Numbered from the stretch's first letter, positions 9,365-16,626 are shown. The stretch: 33,252 nucleotides of DNA from Alphaproteobacteria bacterium (GCA_017302165.1 JAFLCW010000004.1:123834-157085), one strand, 5' to 3'. Notes: a model not told the origin generated them from the sequence alone. Numbers and translations: made by a program.

Positions 9365-9775
9365 TCAGAGCATACCTTGAAAATGCCGCGCCGACATTTC
9401 TTCGATATCGTCCTCAGAAAATTCGAAATATGTGCCCAGTTCTTCAATCATGACGTTGCGAATGGTCAGGGTTAAATCCTCGCCCGTTTCACACCATAAA
9501 TCGAGGATGGCTCGCCGATACAAAATCAAAACGTCATCATCTTGCGCTTTTTTATGCTCGACCCCTGGCACTATTTCCTTACCGCTTCGGTAAAGTGCTA
9601 AAAGATCATACGGATCGTCTAAATCCAGCTCTAACTCTACGGCTTCATCGGGGATGTCTTCGATCAGGAGAGACAATTCTTCGCATCTTTCCAGAATTTC
9701 TTCTGGCAAATTGTCCAGTGCGTCCTTGGCCATCCCCTCCATATCCTCGGTGGAAGGGGGCGTGGAAAAAGTCAT
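9365..9775 (-). CDS. DUF1025/zincin-like family protein without the HExxH zinc motif
   Basis: 136 residues. Resembles the short 'metallopeptidase family' proteins (PF06262) found widely in Alphaproteobacteria: 'MEGMAKDALDNLPEEI', an acidic middle with 'DPYDLLALY', 'ILYRRAILDLW', and a C-terminal helix pair. Homologues have 'HEIGHHFGLSDDD' here; this protein reads 'IEELGTYFEFSEDDI' (residues 110-124), so the expected His, His and final ligand positions are Glu111, Thr115 and Tyr116. The zinc site is therefore absent, while the glutamate and the surrounding fold are kept. The ATG at 9775 has AGGA with a 5-nt spacer; an ATG at 9796 is possible. Its stop abuts the htpG stop. Confidence 0.75.
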   Translation of the reverse strand: MTFSTPPSTEDMEGMAKDALDNLPEEILERCEELSLLIEDIPDEAVELELDLDDPYDLLALYRSGKEIVPGVEHKKAQDDDVLILYRRAILDLWCETGEDLTLTIRNVMIEELGTYFEFSEDDIEEMSARHFQGML

Positions 9776-9814
9776 GATAATCCTGTGTTGATCCATGGTT
9801 TTTTGACCTCAAGG

Positions 9815-9843
9815 ATGACGTGCCTGTAATTACGTGGTAGAAT
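9815..9843 (+). promoter_or_regulatory. Candidate promoter for the response-regulator gene
   Basis: Extended -10 TGGTAGAAT (9835-9843) with ATGACG (9815-9820) as a weak -35 at 17-bp spacing. The same TGGTAGAATCAT string recurs upstream of the 57-residue gene at 10986. Confidence 0.4.
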
Positions 9844-9872
9844 CATCATAGGATGAATTGTCTTTTTTGCCA

Positions 9873-10439
9873 ATGGTTTATACTTTAAGCACCACGAAGA
9901 TCTTACTGGTAGAGGATGTGCCGCCTATGCGCGCACTGACCGCATCGTTATTAAAAATTTTTGGATTTCGAGACATTCTCTTGGCAGAAAATGGCGAAGA
10001 AGCTTTCTCCCTATTTAAAAAGGACAAACCTGATCTGGTGATCACAGATTGGTTTATGGAACCGGTGGATGGCATGGAATTAATTCGAAAAATTCGCCAA
10101 AGCCCTGAGTCCCCGGATCCCTATGTTCCCATTATTTTGATGACAGGTTTTAGCGGGAGAGCCCATATCGAAGAAGGCCGGGATAGCGGTATGACAGAAT
10201 TTCTGCTCAAACCTTTTAACGCCCGAGATCTCTATAGCCGTATTGCGCAGATCATCGAAAAGCCGCGGCAGTTTGTGGATATCAATGATTTTTTTGGCCC
10301 CGACCGACGACGTAGGCGCAATGTACCTCATAAGGGTACAGATCGCCGTGCCCTACCCGACCGGGTAGAAGCAGAGTTTGAAAGCATTGAAGTTGACCAA
10401 ATCATCCGTGACATCAAAGACACACTCAAGAAAATGTAA
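9873..10439 (+). CDS. CheY-like response regulator with basic C-terminal tail
   Basis: 188 residues from the ATG at 9873; a TTG at 9858 with AGGA 4 nt upstream would add five residues. Residues about 8-125 form a receiver domain: acidic pair Glu14-Asp15, phospho-acceptor Asp59 in 'VITDWFM', Thr91 and Lys113 in 'LLKPF'. The tail carries 'FFGPDRRRRR...DRRALPDR', an Arg-rich motif common after receivers in Alphaproteobacteria, and ends in a coiled-coil-like helix. There is no DNA-binding domain, so it probably acts by protein contact, plausibly in chemotaxis or motility signalling. The next gene starts 14 bp downstream and is likely cotranscribed. No cognate kinase is in the window. Confidence 0.88.
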   Translation: MVYTLSTTKILLVEDVPPMRALTASLLKIFGFRDILLAENGEEAFSLFKKDKPDLVITDWFMEPVDGMELIRKIRQSPESPDPYVPIILMTGFSGRAHIEEGRDSGMTEFLLKPFNARDLYSRIAQIIEKPRQFVDINDFFGPDRRRRRNVPHKGTDRRALPDRVEAEFESIEVDQIIRDIKDTLKKM

Positions 10440-10453
10440 GACGGACAATCACT

Positions 10454-10957
10454 ATGGCTGGCAAAAAAAAGGGGGGTATCCCCCGGTTCATTTCTCCCCC
10501 TAACCTGCTGAAGGAAAAAGTTGGTGAAGGCGGCATTCCGGCACATTTGTTGTTGAAGGCACAAAAGGAAATTGAAGAAAACAAGCATGACCTCAAACCC
10601 TTTGCGGAAGATTGCCTGAATAAACTGATTGGATGCGTAGAACACGGAAGACTTCGCCCGGCCGATATCACGGTTCAAGATTTTATGAAACTGGTCATGC
10701 CGTTAAAGGCGAATGGAGCGATGTTTAAATATGGCCTGATCACGATGACAGCCGATGTTATTTTAAGATTTCTGGATCAAGTGAATCACATTAACCAAGA
10801 CACACTTAACATCCTTGAGATGCATAACAATATTCTGGCCGTCATCTTAAAAAAAGAATTCACCGGCACGGGCGGAAAACAAGGGCAAATTTTAACCGAC
10901 GAACTTCAAATGGCCTGCACGCGTTATTATAAAAAATATAAGATTTCAATCACTTAA
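10454..10957 (+). CDS. Conserved all-helical protein paired with the response regulator
   Basis: 167 residues, no signal peptide or membrane segment. It has the look of a conserved alphaproteobacterial family: an N-terminal 'GGIPRFISPPNLLKEKVGEGG', then 'LLLKAQKEIEENKHDLKPFAEDCLNKL', a core 'MPLKANGAMFKYGLITMTADVILRFL', a helix with 'EMHNNILAVILKKE', and a C-terminal 'ACTRYYKKY'. I know no biochemical function. The His in 'EMHNN' sits on a helix, so an Hpt-like or receiver-partner role can be imagined, but this is inference from context only. Placed 14 bp after the response regulator, on the same strand. Confidence 0.7.
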   Translation: MAGKKKGGIPRFISPPNLLKEKVGEGGIPAHLLLKAQKEIEENKHDLKPFAEDCLNKLIGCVEHGRLRPADITVQDFMKLVMPLKANGAMFKYGLITMTADVILRFLDQVNHINQDTLNILEMHNNILAVILKKEFTGTGGKQGQILTDELQMACTRYYKKYKISIT

Positions 10958-10985
10958 GTCCTTTATTCTCCCTTAAGATTTTTTA

Positions 10986-10994
10986 TGGTAGAAT
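10986..10994 (+). promoter_or_regulatory. Candidate extended -10 element upstream of the 57-residue gene
   Basis: TGGTAGAAT at 25 bp upstream of the ATG, with no convincing -35. Identical to the element preceding the response-regulator gene. A CTTAAG...CTTAAG pair followed by a T-run (10953-10984) just before it could be a weak terminator of the upstream pair. Confidence 0.35.
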
Positions 10995-11018
10995 CATGGA
11001 TGTGAGGATGAATTAATC

Positions 11019-11192
11019 ATGGAAATACCCCCAAATATCTCAGCAGAACTAGCGGCGGCGCGGCAAAATGTCACGCTTTCCCTCATCAAAAGCAATGCGC
11101 AGGCCGAGCGTAAGATTGCGACTTTACTGGAAACAGCTGTCCGGAATGTACCGGCATCGTCACTGGGCGGAAATATCAATTTCACGGCCTAG
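11019..11192 (+). CDS. Small putative motility protein (YjfB-like), 57 residues
   Basis: Short ORF with ATG at 11019 and GAGGA about 10 nt upstream. The peptide 'ISAELAAARQNVTLSLIKSN' followed by 'AQAERKIATLLETAV' has the amphipathic pattern (V..SLIK...A.....LLE) of the 'putative motility protein' family (YjfB-type, PF14070): a helix ahead of a short Gly/Asn-rich end. It has no signal peptide. It stands alone, downstream of the response-regulator pair and shares their promoter-like motif. The family match is by eye and weak; the ORF could be non-functional, though the ribosome-binding site and motif sharing favour a real gene. Confidence 0.5.
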   Translation: MEIPPNISAELAAARQNVTLSLIKSNAQAERKIATLLETAVRNVPASSLGGNINFTA

Positions 11193-11219
11193 CTTCCCCT
11201 CGCATTTTTAGAATCTCTT

Positions 11220-12152
11220 TTAGATCTGTCTGGCATCTGCCAGAGACCCAATATGTTCTTCTACATCCCCCCGATAGGGATAAGCTTCCTGTGTCCCTTT
11301 TTTGGTGCAACATAACCCGCCGGCCACAGATGCCCATTTCATCGCTTCCGGCAGGGTGAATCCTTCGTGGAGCAACGCCGTCAAAGTCCCACAAAAACAA
11401 TCCCCGGCACCAGCCGTATCCACCACGCGGGTGAGCGGCATAGCATCGATGCGCCAGCCTCGGCCTTCCGGCAACATGGCCACCGCGCCACGTGCCCCCA
11501 GTGTCACAATGCACGTTAATTGTCCATCCCGCGCCATCGTCTGCGCAAAGGCCACGTCATCCCGCCCGATATTATACCCCATGGAGCCGGCAATCTGTCC
11601 GGCCTCTAGTTCATTCAAAATCAGATAATCAATATAAGGCAATGCCTCTTTCGGAATTTTGATAGCCGGAGCCAGATTAAGCACCGTTTTAGCACCGCGT
11701 TTATGGGCACGCACCATGACCTCGATATTCTGGATCAAGGGCACTTCCATCTGAAAGAGCACATAATTACCTGGCTTCAGGATTTCATCCGGGACTTGCT
11801 CGGCGGATAATTCACTATTGGCACCACTGGCAACGATCATCTGGTTTTGGCCACCTTGATCGGTCACCACCATCGCAAGACCCGTCGGCAACGTATCTGA
11901 TTTAGCAATCCCGGATGTCATGACTTCATTTCGGCGCAAAGAATTTAAAATTCTGACGCCATATCCGTCATCGCCGATCTTGCCGACCATTGCCGTTCTC
12001 ACCCCCCAGCGCGCCGCGGCCAAAGCCTGGTTCCCTCCCTTGCCGCCGGGGGACATATCGTAATCAAACGACAAAATCGTTTCCCCCACCTGGGGAAAAC
12101 GATTTACCCCCATGTGCATATCCATATTCAGGGAACCAAAGACAATGATCAT
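11220..12152 (-). CDS. rbsK: Ribokinase (PfkB family)
   Basis: Phosphorylates ribose, or a similar sugar, at the 5-OH with ATP in the cytosol. 310 residues. PfkB signatures: N-terminal 'GSLNMDMHMGVNRFP' and 'GGKGGNQALAAARWG' (36-50, sugar binding), 'VGKIGDDGYG' (57-65) and C-terminal 'DTAGAGDCFCGTL' with catalytic Asp251 and the anion hole. These match RbsK better than fructokinases. It follows the DUF4402-like gene by 12 bp and is the last of three minus-strand genes. No ribose transporter is nearby, so the natural substrate is uncertain. Confidence 0.9.
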   Translation of the reverse strand: MIIVFGSLNMDMHMGVNRFPQVGETILSFDYDMSPGGKGGNQALAAARWGVRTAMVGKIGDDGYGVRILNSLRRNEVMTSGIAKSDTLPTGLAMVVTDQGGQNQMIVASGANSELSAEQVPDEILKPGNYVLFQMEVPLIQNIEVMVRAHKRGAKTVLNLAPAIKIPKEALPYIDYLILNELEAGQIAGSMGYNIGRDDVAFAQTMARDGQLTCIVTLGARGAVAMLPEGRGWRIDAMPLTRVVDTAGAGDCFCGTLTALLHEGFTLPEAMKWASVAGGLCCTKKGTQEAYPYRGDVEEHIGSLADARQI

Positions 12153-12164
12153 GCCGATGTCATC

Positions 12165-12641
12165 TTAAAAATTGATATCAAAAGAATAATTACCCAGATA
12201 CGTCCCATCCCCATAAGGCGAACCGCCCCCCACGGATGTCATACGCGCCCCAATAAAGAAATCAGCAACGCCGCCACCATTCGTCACAAGCACGGCAGGC
12301 TCAAAGGTAAAATTATCCAGCGTTAATTGCGGGTTCCCCCCATAGGCGGCATCAATAATGTTATAATAGGTAATGGTAAACGGCGTATTAGGCGGCGCGC
12401 CCGTCATATTATAATGCCCGCGCGACCCCATCACGGTGGGGATAACGGGACCAGAATAATTGGGCAGAATATTCTGTGGATGGACAACCACCTGAACAGG
12501 GGTCGCAAAGGATGTCATGATCATGGTGCCAAAGGTCAGGGGCTGAACTTCTGTCAACACGACTTGCGCATCTGCCCGAAGGGGAATAATGCATCCCAAG
12601 GCCAGTACGCACCCTGCCAGAAATATGGTCAATTGATTCAT
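12165..12641 (-). CDS. Secreted DUF4402-like beta protein
   Basis: 158 residues. A classical signal peptide ends at about residue 25 (Ala-Asp-Ala before 'QVVLTEVQPLTFG'). The mature part is beta-rich, Gly/Asn/Thr-rich and Cys-free: 'LTFGTMIM', 'PVQVVVHP', 'GHYNMTGAPPNTPFTITY', a middle 'TLDNFTFEP', and 'DGTYLGNYSFDINF' at the end. The order ('LxFG' start, 'f.v.G.pn..f.i' middle, 'G.Y.G.y.v.v' end) matches the DUF4402 family (PF14352) of surface or pilus-like beta sandwiches. Likely exported to periplasm or cell surface. It lies between the TetR-like gene (14 bp) and rbsK (12 bp). Confidence 0.7.
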   Translation of the reverse strand: MNQLTIFLAGCVLALGCIIPLRADAQVVLTEVQPLTFGTMIMTSFATPVQVVVHPQNILPNYSGPVIPTVMGSRGHYNMTGAPPNTPFTITYYNIIDAAYGGNPQLTLDNFTFEPAVLVTNGGGVADFFIGARMTSVGGGSPYGDGTYLGNYSFDINF

Positions 12642-12655
12642 AGACCCTCAACATA

Positions 12656-13273
12656 CTAAAGCGGGAGCAGGCCTGCAATCTGTTCCAACCGATCCAGATT
12701 TTTATCCAGCGCGGCCATCGTCATCGATAAATCCATAGAATCATCCTGCATCCATGTCCGAAGGACATTCAAATATACCGCCGATAGGCCTAAAATGCGG
12801 AGTGCCCCGCCTAGACCCTCTGTGGATAACCCTGCCGATTCTGCCATCCACATCATGGAACGGGTCAGATGCGGCAGAGAAATCACCGCCTGCTTAGGGT
12901 CACGCATGAAAGACCCCAGAATAGACACAAGGGCTTGCCTGTCTTCATTCAACACATCAAATCGTGTCATCAACACATCAAATAACCTGTCTTTTTCAGG
13001 CGAGGATAAATCCGGGGGTGACACACCCGCCAGTGTCCGGCGATCCACGCGCCGGCCGTATAAACCCAGAATATCCGCTTTATCCTCGCACACATCGCGT
13101 AAATCAGACAGGGACAGCCCAGCCTCCTGCGCGATATCGCTCAAGCTCAGGGAATCCCATGGCATCTGTCCTGCGACACGCAGGGCGGAATCTAAAACCC
13201 TGTCCCGAAGATCCCCCCCCGTTTGAACCGGTTTCTTTTTTGATGTGGTTTTTTTTGACATTCGGCTTGCCAT
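12656..13273 (-). CDS. TetR/COQ9-like regulator
   Basis: 205 residues. A basic N-terminus is followed by a TetR-type helix-turn-helix: 'RVLDSALRVAGQMPWDSLSLSDIAQEAGLSLSDLRDVCEDKADILGLYG' spans about residues 25-74. Then come 'DRLFDVLMTRFDVL' and 'DLSMTMAALDKNLDRLEQ', hallmarks of an alphaproteobacterial TetR-like family. Likely a dimeric one-component repressor with an unknown ligand. No strong ribosome-binding site is visible at the ATG 13273; an ATG at 13261 is possible. First gene of a trio with the DUF4402-like gene and rbsK, divergent from adenosine kinase. A 17-bp direct repeat sits in front of both divergent starts. Confidence 0.82.
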   Translation of the reverse strand: MASRMSKKTTSKKKPVQTGGDLRDRVLDSALRVAGQMPWDSLSLSDIAQEAGLSLSDLRDVCEDKADILGLYGRRVDRRTLAGVSPPDLSSPEKDRLFDVLMTRFDVLNEDRQALVSILGSFMRDPKQAVISLPHLTRSMMWMAESAGLSTEGLGGALRILGLSAVYLNVLRTWMQDDSMDLSMTMAALDKNLDRLEQIAGLLPL

Positions 13274-13275
13274 TT

Positions 13276-13292
13276 GTTGATAAAGTAATACA
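13276..13292. repeat. 17-bp direct repeat, copy 1 (possible operator)
   Basis: GTTGATAAAGTAATACA. It is 2 bp upstream of the TetR-like start codon on the minus strand and matches copy 2 at 13336-13352 at 16 of 17 positions, same orientation, 60 bp apart. Confidence 0.55.
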
Positions 13293-13335
13293 ACCTAGAC
13301 GGGTTATATTGATTGATCTTAAACAAAAACACTCC

Positions 13336-13352
13336 GTTGATAAAGGAATACA
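13336..13352. repeat. 17-bp direct repeat, copy 2 (possible operator)
   Basis: GTTGATAAAGGAATACA. It ends 3 bp before the adenosine kinase ATG and includes that gene's AAAGGA ribosome-binding site. Copy 1 is antisense to the TetR-like gene, so a Shine-Dalgarno requirement does not explain the shared sequence. Confidence 0.55.
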
Positions 13353-13355
13353 CGC

Positions 13356-14360
13356 ATGACCTCGACATCTTTTGGGCTGACGGCTATCGGCAATGCACTG
13401 GTGGATGTTCTGGCACAGGTCGATGACGCTTTTATCGATCGGGAAGATTCCGAACACGGCATGAAGCGTGGTTCCATGAATCTGATTGGTGCGCCGCGTG
13501 CCAAGCAACTTTATGGGGTGATGCCCCCTGCCCTTGAAATGTCTGGCGGATCGGCTGGCAACACGATGGCCTGTTATGCATCATTTGGGGGTAAGGGTGC
13601 CTATATCGGCAAAGTGGGGCAAGATCAACTGGGGGCGGTCTTTGGCCATGATTTAAAAACCATGGGCGTGCATTACAACACCACCCCACAACAAACAGGT
13701 GTCCCGACAGGTCATTGCCTGATTTTGGTAACCCCCGATGGTCAACGCACCATGAACACGTTTTTGGGTGCGGCGGTGGAATTAACGCCAGATGATATTG
13801 ATGAAACAGTGATCGCACAATCTGCCGTCACCTATCTGGAAGGATATTTGTTTGATCCCCCCCAAGCGAAATCAGCCTTTTACAAAGCCGCAGAGATTGC
13901 CCACAAGGCCGGACGAAAAGTATCACTCACCCTGTCTGATTCCTTTTGTGTTGATCGCCACCGCAAGGATTTCATTGATCTGGTGAATAACCATGTCGAT
14001 ATTTTGTTTGCCAATGAATCTGAGATCATGTCGCTCTATGAAGTGTTTGACTGGAATGATGTACCAGCCGTTATCGAAGGCAAATGTAACATTGTCTGCC
14101 TAACACGAAGTGAAAAAGGATCCGTTGTTTTTCATGACGGCGATATTTATGATATCCCGGCCGAACCTTTAACAAAAATGGTAGATACGACAGGTGCCGG
14201 GGATGCCTATGCCGCCGGGTTTTTATACGGGTATACGCACGGCCATGACATGATGATGAGCGGACGTTTGGGGGCTATTGCCGCCGCTGAGGTTATCTCC
14301 CACATGGGCCCCAGACCCCAAATGCCGTTAAGCACCCTCATCCCACGCCGGGCGGCGTGA
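13356..14360 (+). CDS. Adenosine kinase (PfkB family)
   Basis: Nucleoside kinase that probably phosphorylates adenosine to AMP for purine salvage; some family members use other nucleosides or sugars. 334 residues, normal. Seen: 'GSAGNTMACYASFGGKGAYIGKVGQDQLG' region at residues 65-93 (the first PfkB signature), 'GQRTMNTFLGAAVELTPDD' and 'DTTGAGDAYAAGF' with catalytic Asp283. The ATG at 13356 has AAGGA about 8 nt upstream. It is divergent from the TetR-like gene across an 82-bp region holding two copies of a 17-bp repeat. Its stop codon directly abuts the stop of the macro-domain gene. Confidence 0.9.
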   Translation: MTSTSFGLTAIGNALVDVLAQVDDAFIDREDSEHGMKRGSMNLIGAPRAKQLYGVMPPALEMSGGSAGNTMACYASFGGKGAYIGKVGQDQLGAVFGHDLKTMGVHYNTTPQQTGVPTGHCLILVTPDGQRTMNTFLGAAVELTPDDIDETVIAQSAVTYLEGYLFDPPQAKSAFYKAAEIAHKAGRKVSLTLSDSFCVDRHRKDFIDLVNNHVDILFANESEIMSLYEVFDWNDVPAVIEGKCNIVCLTRSEKGSVVFHDGDIYDIPAEPLTKMVDTTGAGDAYAAGFLYGYTHGHDMMMSGRLGAIAAAEVISHMGPRPQMPLSTLIPRRAA

Positions 14361-14921
14361 TTAAGATAGTTTTTGAATGCGTTCGCTGTAGGTATCGACC
14401 ATACGTTGATCCCGGCAGACGATTTTAACTTCGTTCAAACGCCCGTCTAATCCTTGGGTGATCCCCTGCAAGGCTAACCGCGCGAACCGCAAATGCGGAA
14501 AATCCCGTTTGTCATGCCCCATCGCCGGGAATGCCAATGTTTTTAACCCGGCTTCCTGTGCCATTAAAACGGTGCGGCGATAGGCTCTGATCATATCGTT
14601 ATCATCAAAATCCACCCCGCCGTCCCATGTGTTAAGAATAATCATAAACAGGGATTTAAACGGTGTATTAAAACCAGGGAGCTTAAAAACCTCACCCGGA
14701 TGGGGTGATTCCACATGTTCCAGCACATACTGATCCAAAGCTGACCCCGCGAGCACGAGTATTTCCTGATTCAAAGACCCCTGCCACATCAACGAAGGTG
14801 TCATGAAGAACGCAATCGCATCACATCCGCCCGTTTTTAGAATTTCACCATGGTACAAGGTGATCTGGTCAATAAATTGGCGTTTGGAAGGAATAAAGCG
14901 GTCTGCTAAATTCTTAAACAT
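14361..14921 (-). CDS. Degenerate macro-domain-like protein
   Basis: 186 residues from the ATG at 14921, which has AGGA with an 8-nt spacer; a longer frame to 15020 is open but runs into the divergent gene. The pattern follows macro domains: 'CDAIAFFMTPSLMWQGSLNQEILVLAG' region (33-59) for DAIVNAAN...GGGV..AI...AG, 'HPGEVFKLPGFNTPFKSLFMII' region (74-95) for GEa..T.GY.LPak.vIH, 'AYRRTVLMAQEAGLKTLAFPAMG' region (113-135), and 'DFPHLRFARLAL' (140-151). The ADP-ribose-contacting residues (NAAN Asn, the Gly-rich loop) are not conserved, so de-ADP-ribosylation is doubtful. It shares its start codon position with the divergent peptide-binding gene. Confidence 0.6.
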   Translation of the reverse strand: MFKNLADRFIPSKRQFIDQITLYHGEILKTGGCDAIAFFMTPSLMWQGSLNQEILVLAGSALDQYVLEHVESPHPGEVFKLPGFNTPFKSLFMIILNTWDGGVDFDDNDMIRAYRRTVLMAQEAGLKTLAFPAMGHDKRDFPHLRFARLALQGITQGLDGRLNEVKIVCRDQRMVDTYSERIQKLS

Positions 14922-16617
14922 GATACGCATCCTACTGCCGTTAATGGCTTTGATCATCCTACACGCTCTCCCCGCTCTTGCCAAAGACGGATATGGGCTA
15001 TCGATGACAGGCACCCCCAAATATACTTCCGCCAGCCCCCATGTTGACTATGCCAACCCGAACGCTCCCAAGGGTGGAACCTTAAAACAGGCGGCCATCG
15101 GCAGTTTTGACACGCTCAATCCCTATACGATCAAGGGCAAATCCCCCCCGGGGCTTGATCTGGTTACAGACCGGCTCATGGCACGGGTTTGGGATGAGCC
15201 TTTTACCATGTATCCATTGATTGCCGAACAAGCGGTCGTGCCCGCCGATCGTTCGTCGGTGACATTTCACCTAAACCCCAAAGCCCGGTTCCATGACGGC
15301 ACCCCTATCACGACGGATGATGTTCTTTTTTCTTACGAAACACTCAAGGAATTTGGGCGTCCCAATATGCGCCGCGTTTATAAACTAGCACGCGCCCAGA
15401 AGATAAACGAACGCACGATACGTTTTCAATTCGGTGACGGGCACGACCGCGAAACGGTAATGATCTTTGCCATGATGCCCATCCTGTCCAAAGCCTATTG
15501 GCAAGGAAAAACGTTTGATGAAACCACGCTTAAGGCGCCACTAGGGTCAGGCCCTTATAAAATTGCGCAGGTTGATCCTGGACGCCAGATTACGTATGAA
15601 CGCGTCAAGGATTATTGGGCGCAGAATCTTTTGCCCAACGTGGGACATAATAATTTTGACCGTATTGTGTATGATTTTTACCGTGATGATTCTGTCGCGT
15701 TTGAGGCCTTCAAATCTGGCGATCTCAATTTTCGGCGTGAATGGGATGCAGGCTTGTGGACATCTGGATATGATTTTCCCGCGGCTCAAAAAAACCTCGT
15801 GAAAAAAGACGCCCTCAGCCATGGACGGCCAGACCGGGTGCGCGGCTTTATTTTCAACACCCGCCGAGACCCCTTTGATGATATTCGCGTGCGGCAAGCC
15901 CTCGCCCTCGCGTTTGATTTTGAATGGGTGAATAAGAATTTATATCATGGCCTGTATCGTCATATTGACAGTTATTTTCCCAATACAGAATTATCTGCAC
16001 CGCCGCACAAAACCCAACCCCAGAGCCGAAGATCAGCGTTAAAACAAGCAGATCAATTATTAAAAGACGCTGGATGGGTCATTCAAAACGGAAAACGTGT
16101 GCAGGCCAAAACAGGCCAAGGGTTTGATTTTGAAATCATGCTGGATGATCCGGGGAATGAAAAAATTGCCCTTGCGTTTGTGGGTAATTTGAAACGTCTG
16201 GGGATTACCCCGCGTGTGCGTGTACTGGATACAGCGGCCTTCCGGGGGCGGCTCAATGATTATGATTTTGATATGACCTTGTATTTCTGGATGTCCACCT
16301 TATCGCCGGGGACAGAACAATATCTGTACTGGGGATGCGAAGCCGCCACACAACCCGGACGCTGGAATTATGCCGGCATCTGTGACCCTGTCATTGACGA
16401 TCTATCCAAATCCATCGCCAAAGCCACGACACGCGCTGAACTGGTCAAAACCGTGCAAACCCTTGACCAGAAGCTCATGGCAGGTTCTTACATGATCCCG
16501 CTCTATTATAATCCTTATGATTTCGTCACCTATTGGCCGCCGGTTCAAAGGCCGGAAAAAACACCGCTTTATGGGACGGTCATTGAAACATGGTGGATGG
16601 ACGCCCCTGCACCGTAA
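14920..16617 (+). CDS. YejA-like periplasmic oligopeptide-binding protein (SBP family 5)
   Basis: 565 residues. Signal peptide of about 21 residues (cleavage after 'HALPALA'), so periplasmic. The mature protein follows the YejA pattern: 'HVDYANPNAPKGGTLKQAAIG', 'SFDTLNPYTIKGK', 'LMARVWDEPFTMYPLIAE', 'HDGTPITTDDVLFS', 'LGSGPYKIAQVDPGRQITYER', 'VRQALALAFDFEWVNK'. It would deliver peptides or muropeptide-like ligands to an ABC transporter, but no permease or ATPase is adjacent. The start at 14920 is chosen for the signal peptide; the frame is open upstream to 14803. No good ribosome-binding site is visible (GGAAGGAA lies 27 nt away), and the ATG overlaps the divergent macro-domain ATG. Confidence 0.9.
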   Translation: MIRILLPLMALIILHALPALAKDGYGLSMTGTPKYTSASPHVDYANPNAPKGGTLKQAAIGSFDTLNPYTIKGKSPPGLDLVTDRLMARVWDEPFTMYPLIAEQAVVPADRSSVTFHLNPKARFHDGTPITTDDVLFSYETLKEFGRPNMRRVYKLARAQKINERTIRFQFGDGHDRETVMIFAMMPILSKAYWQGKTFDETTLKAPLGSGPYKIAQVDPGRQITYERVKDYWAQNLLPNVGHNNFDRIVYDFYRDDSVAFEAFKSGDLNFRREWDAGLWTSGYDFPAAQKNLVKKDALSHGRPDRVRGFIFNTRRDPFDDIRVRQALALAFDFEWVNKNLYHGLYRHIDSYFPNTELSAPPHKTQPQSRRSALKQADQLLKDAGWVIQNGKRVQAKTGQGFDFEIMLDDPGNEKIALAFVGNLKRLGITPRVRVLDTAAFRGRLNDYDFDMTLYFWMSTLSPGTEQYLYWGCEAATQPGRWNYAGICDPVIDDLSKSIAKATTRAELVKTVQTLDQKLMAGSYMIPLYYNPYDFVTYWPPVQRPEKTPLYGTVIETWWMDAPAP

Positions 16618-16626
16618 GGTGTTTTT
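16609..16626 (+). terminator. Weak terminator-like hairpin after the binding-protein gene
   Basis: CACC-GTAA-GGTG followed by TTTTT, overlapping the stop codon, then a second small hairpin CGCC-TTA-GGCG (16628-16638). The stems are only 4 bp, so termination efficiency is doubtful. Confidence 0.35.

Noticed and set aside
14803..14919. 39-residue upstream extension of the YejA-like protein
   Set aside because: It is antisense to the macro-domain gene and would bury the signal peptide; the start at 14920 is favoured.
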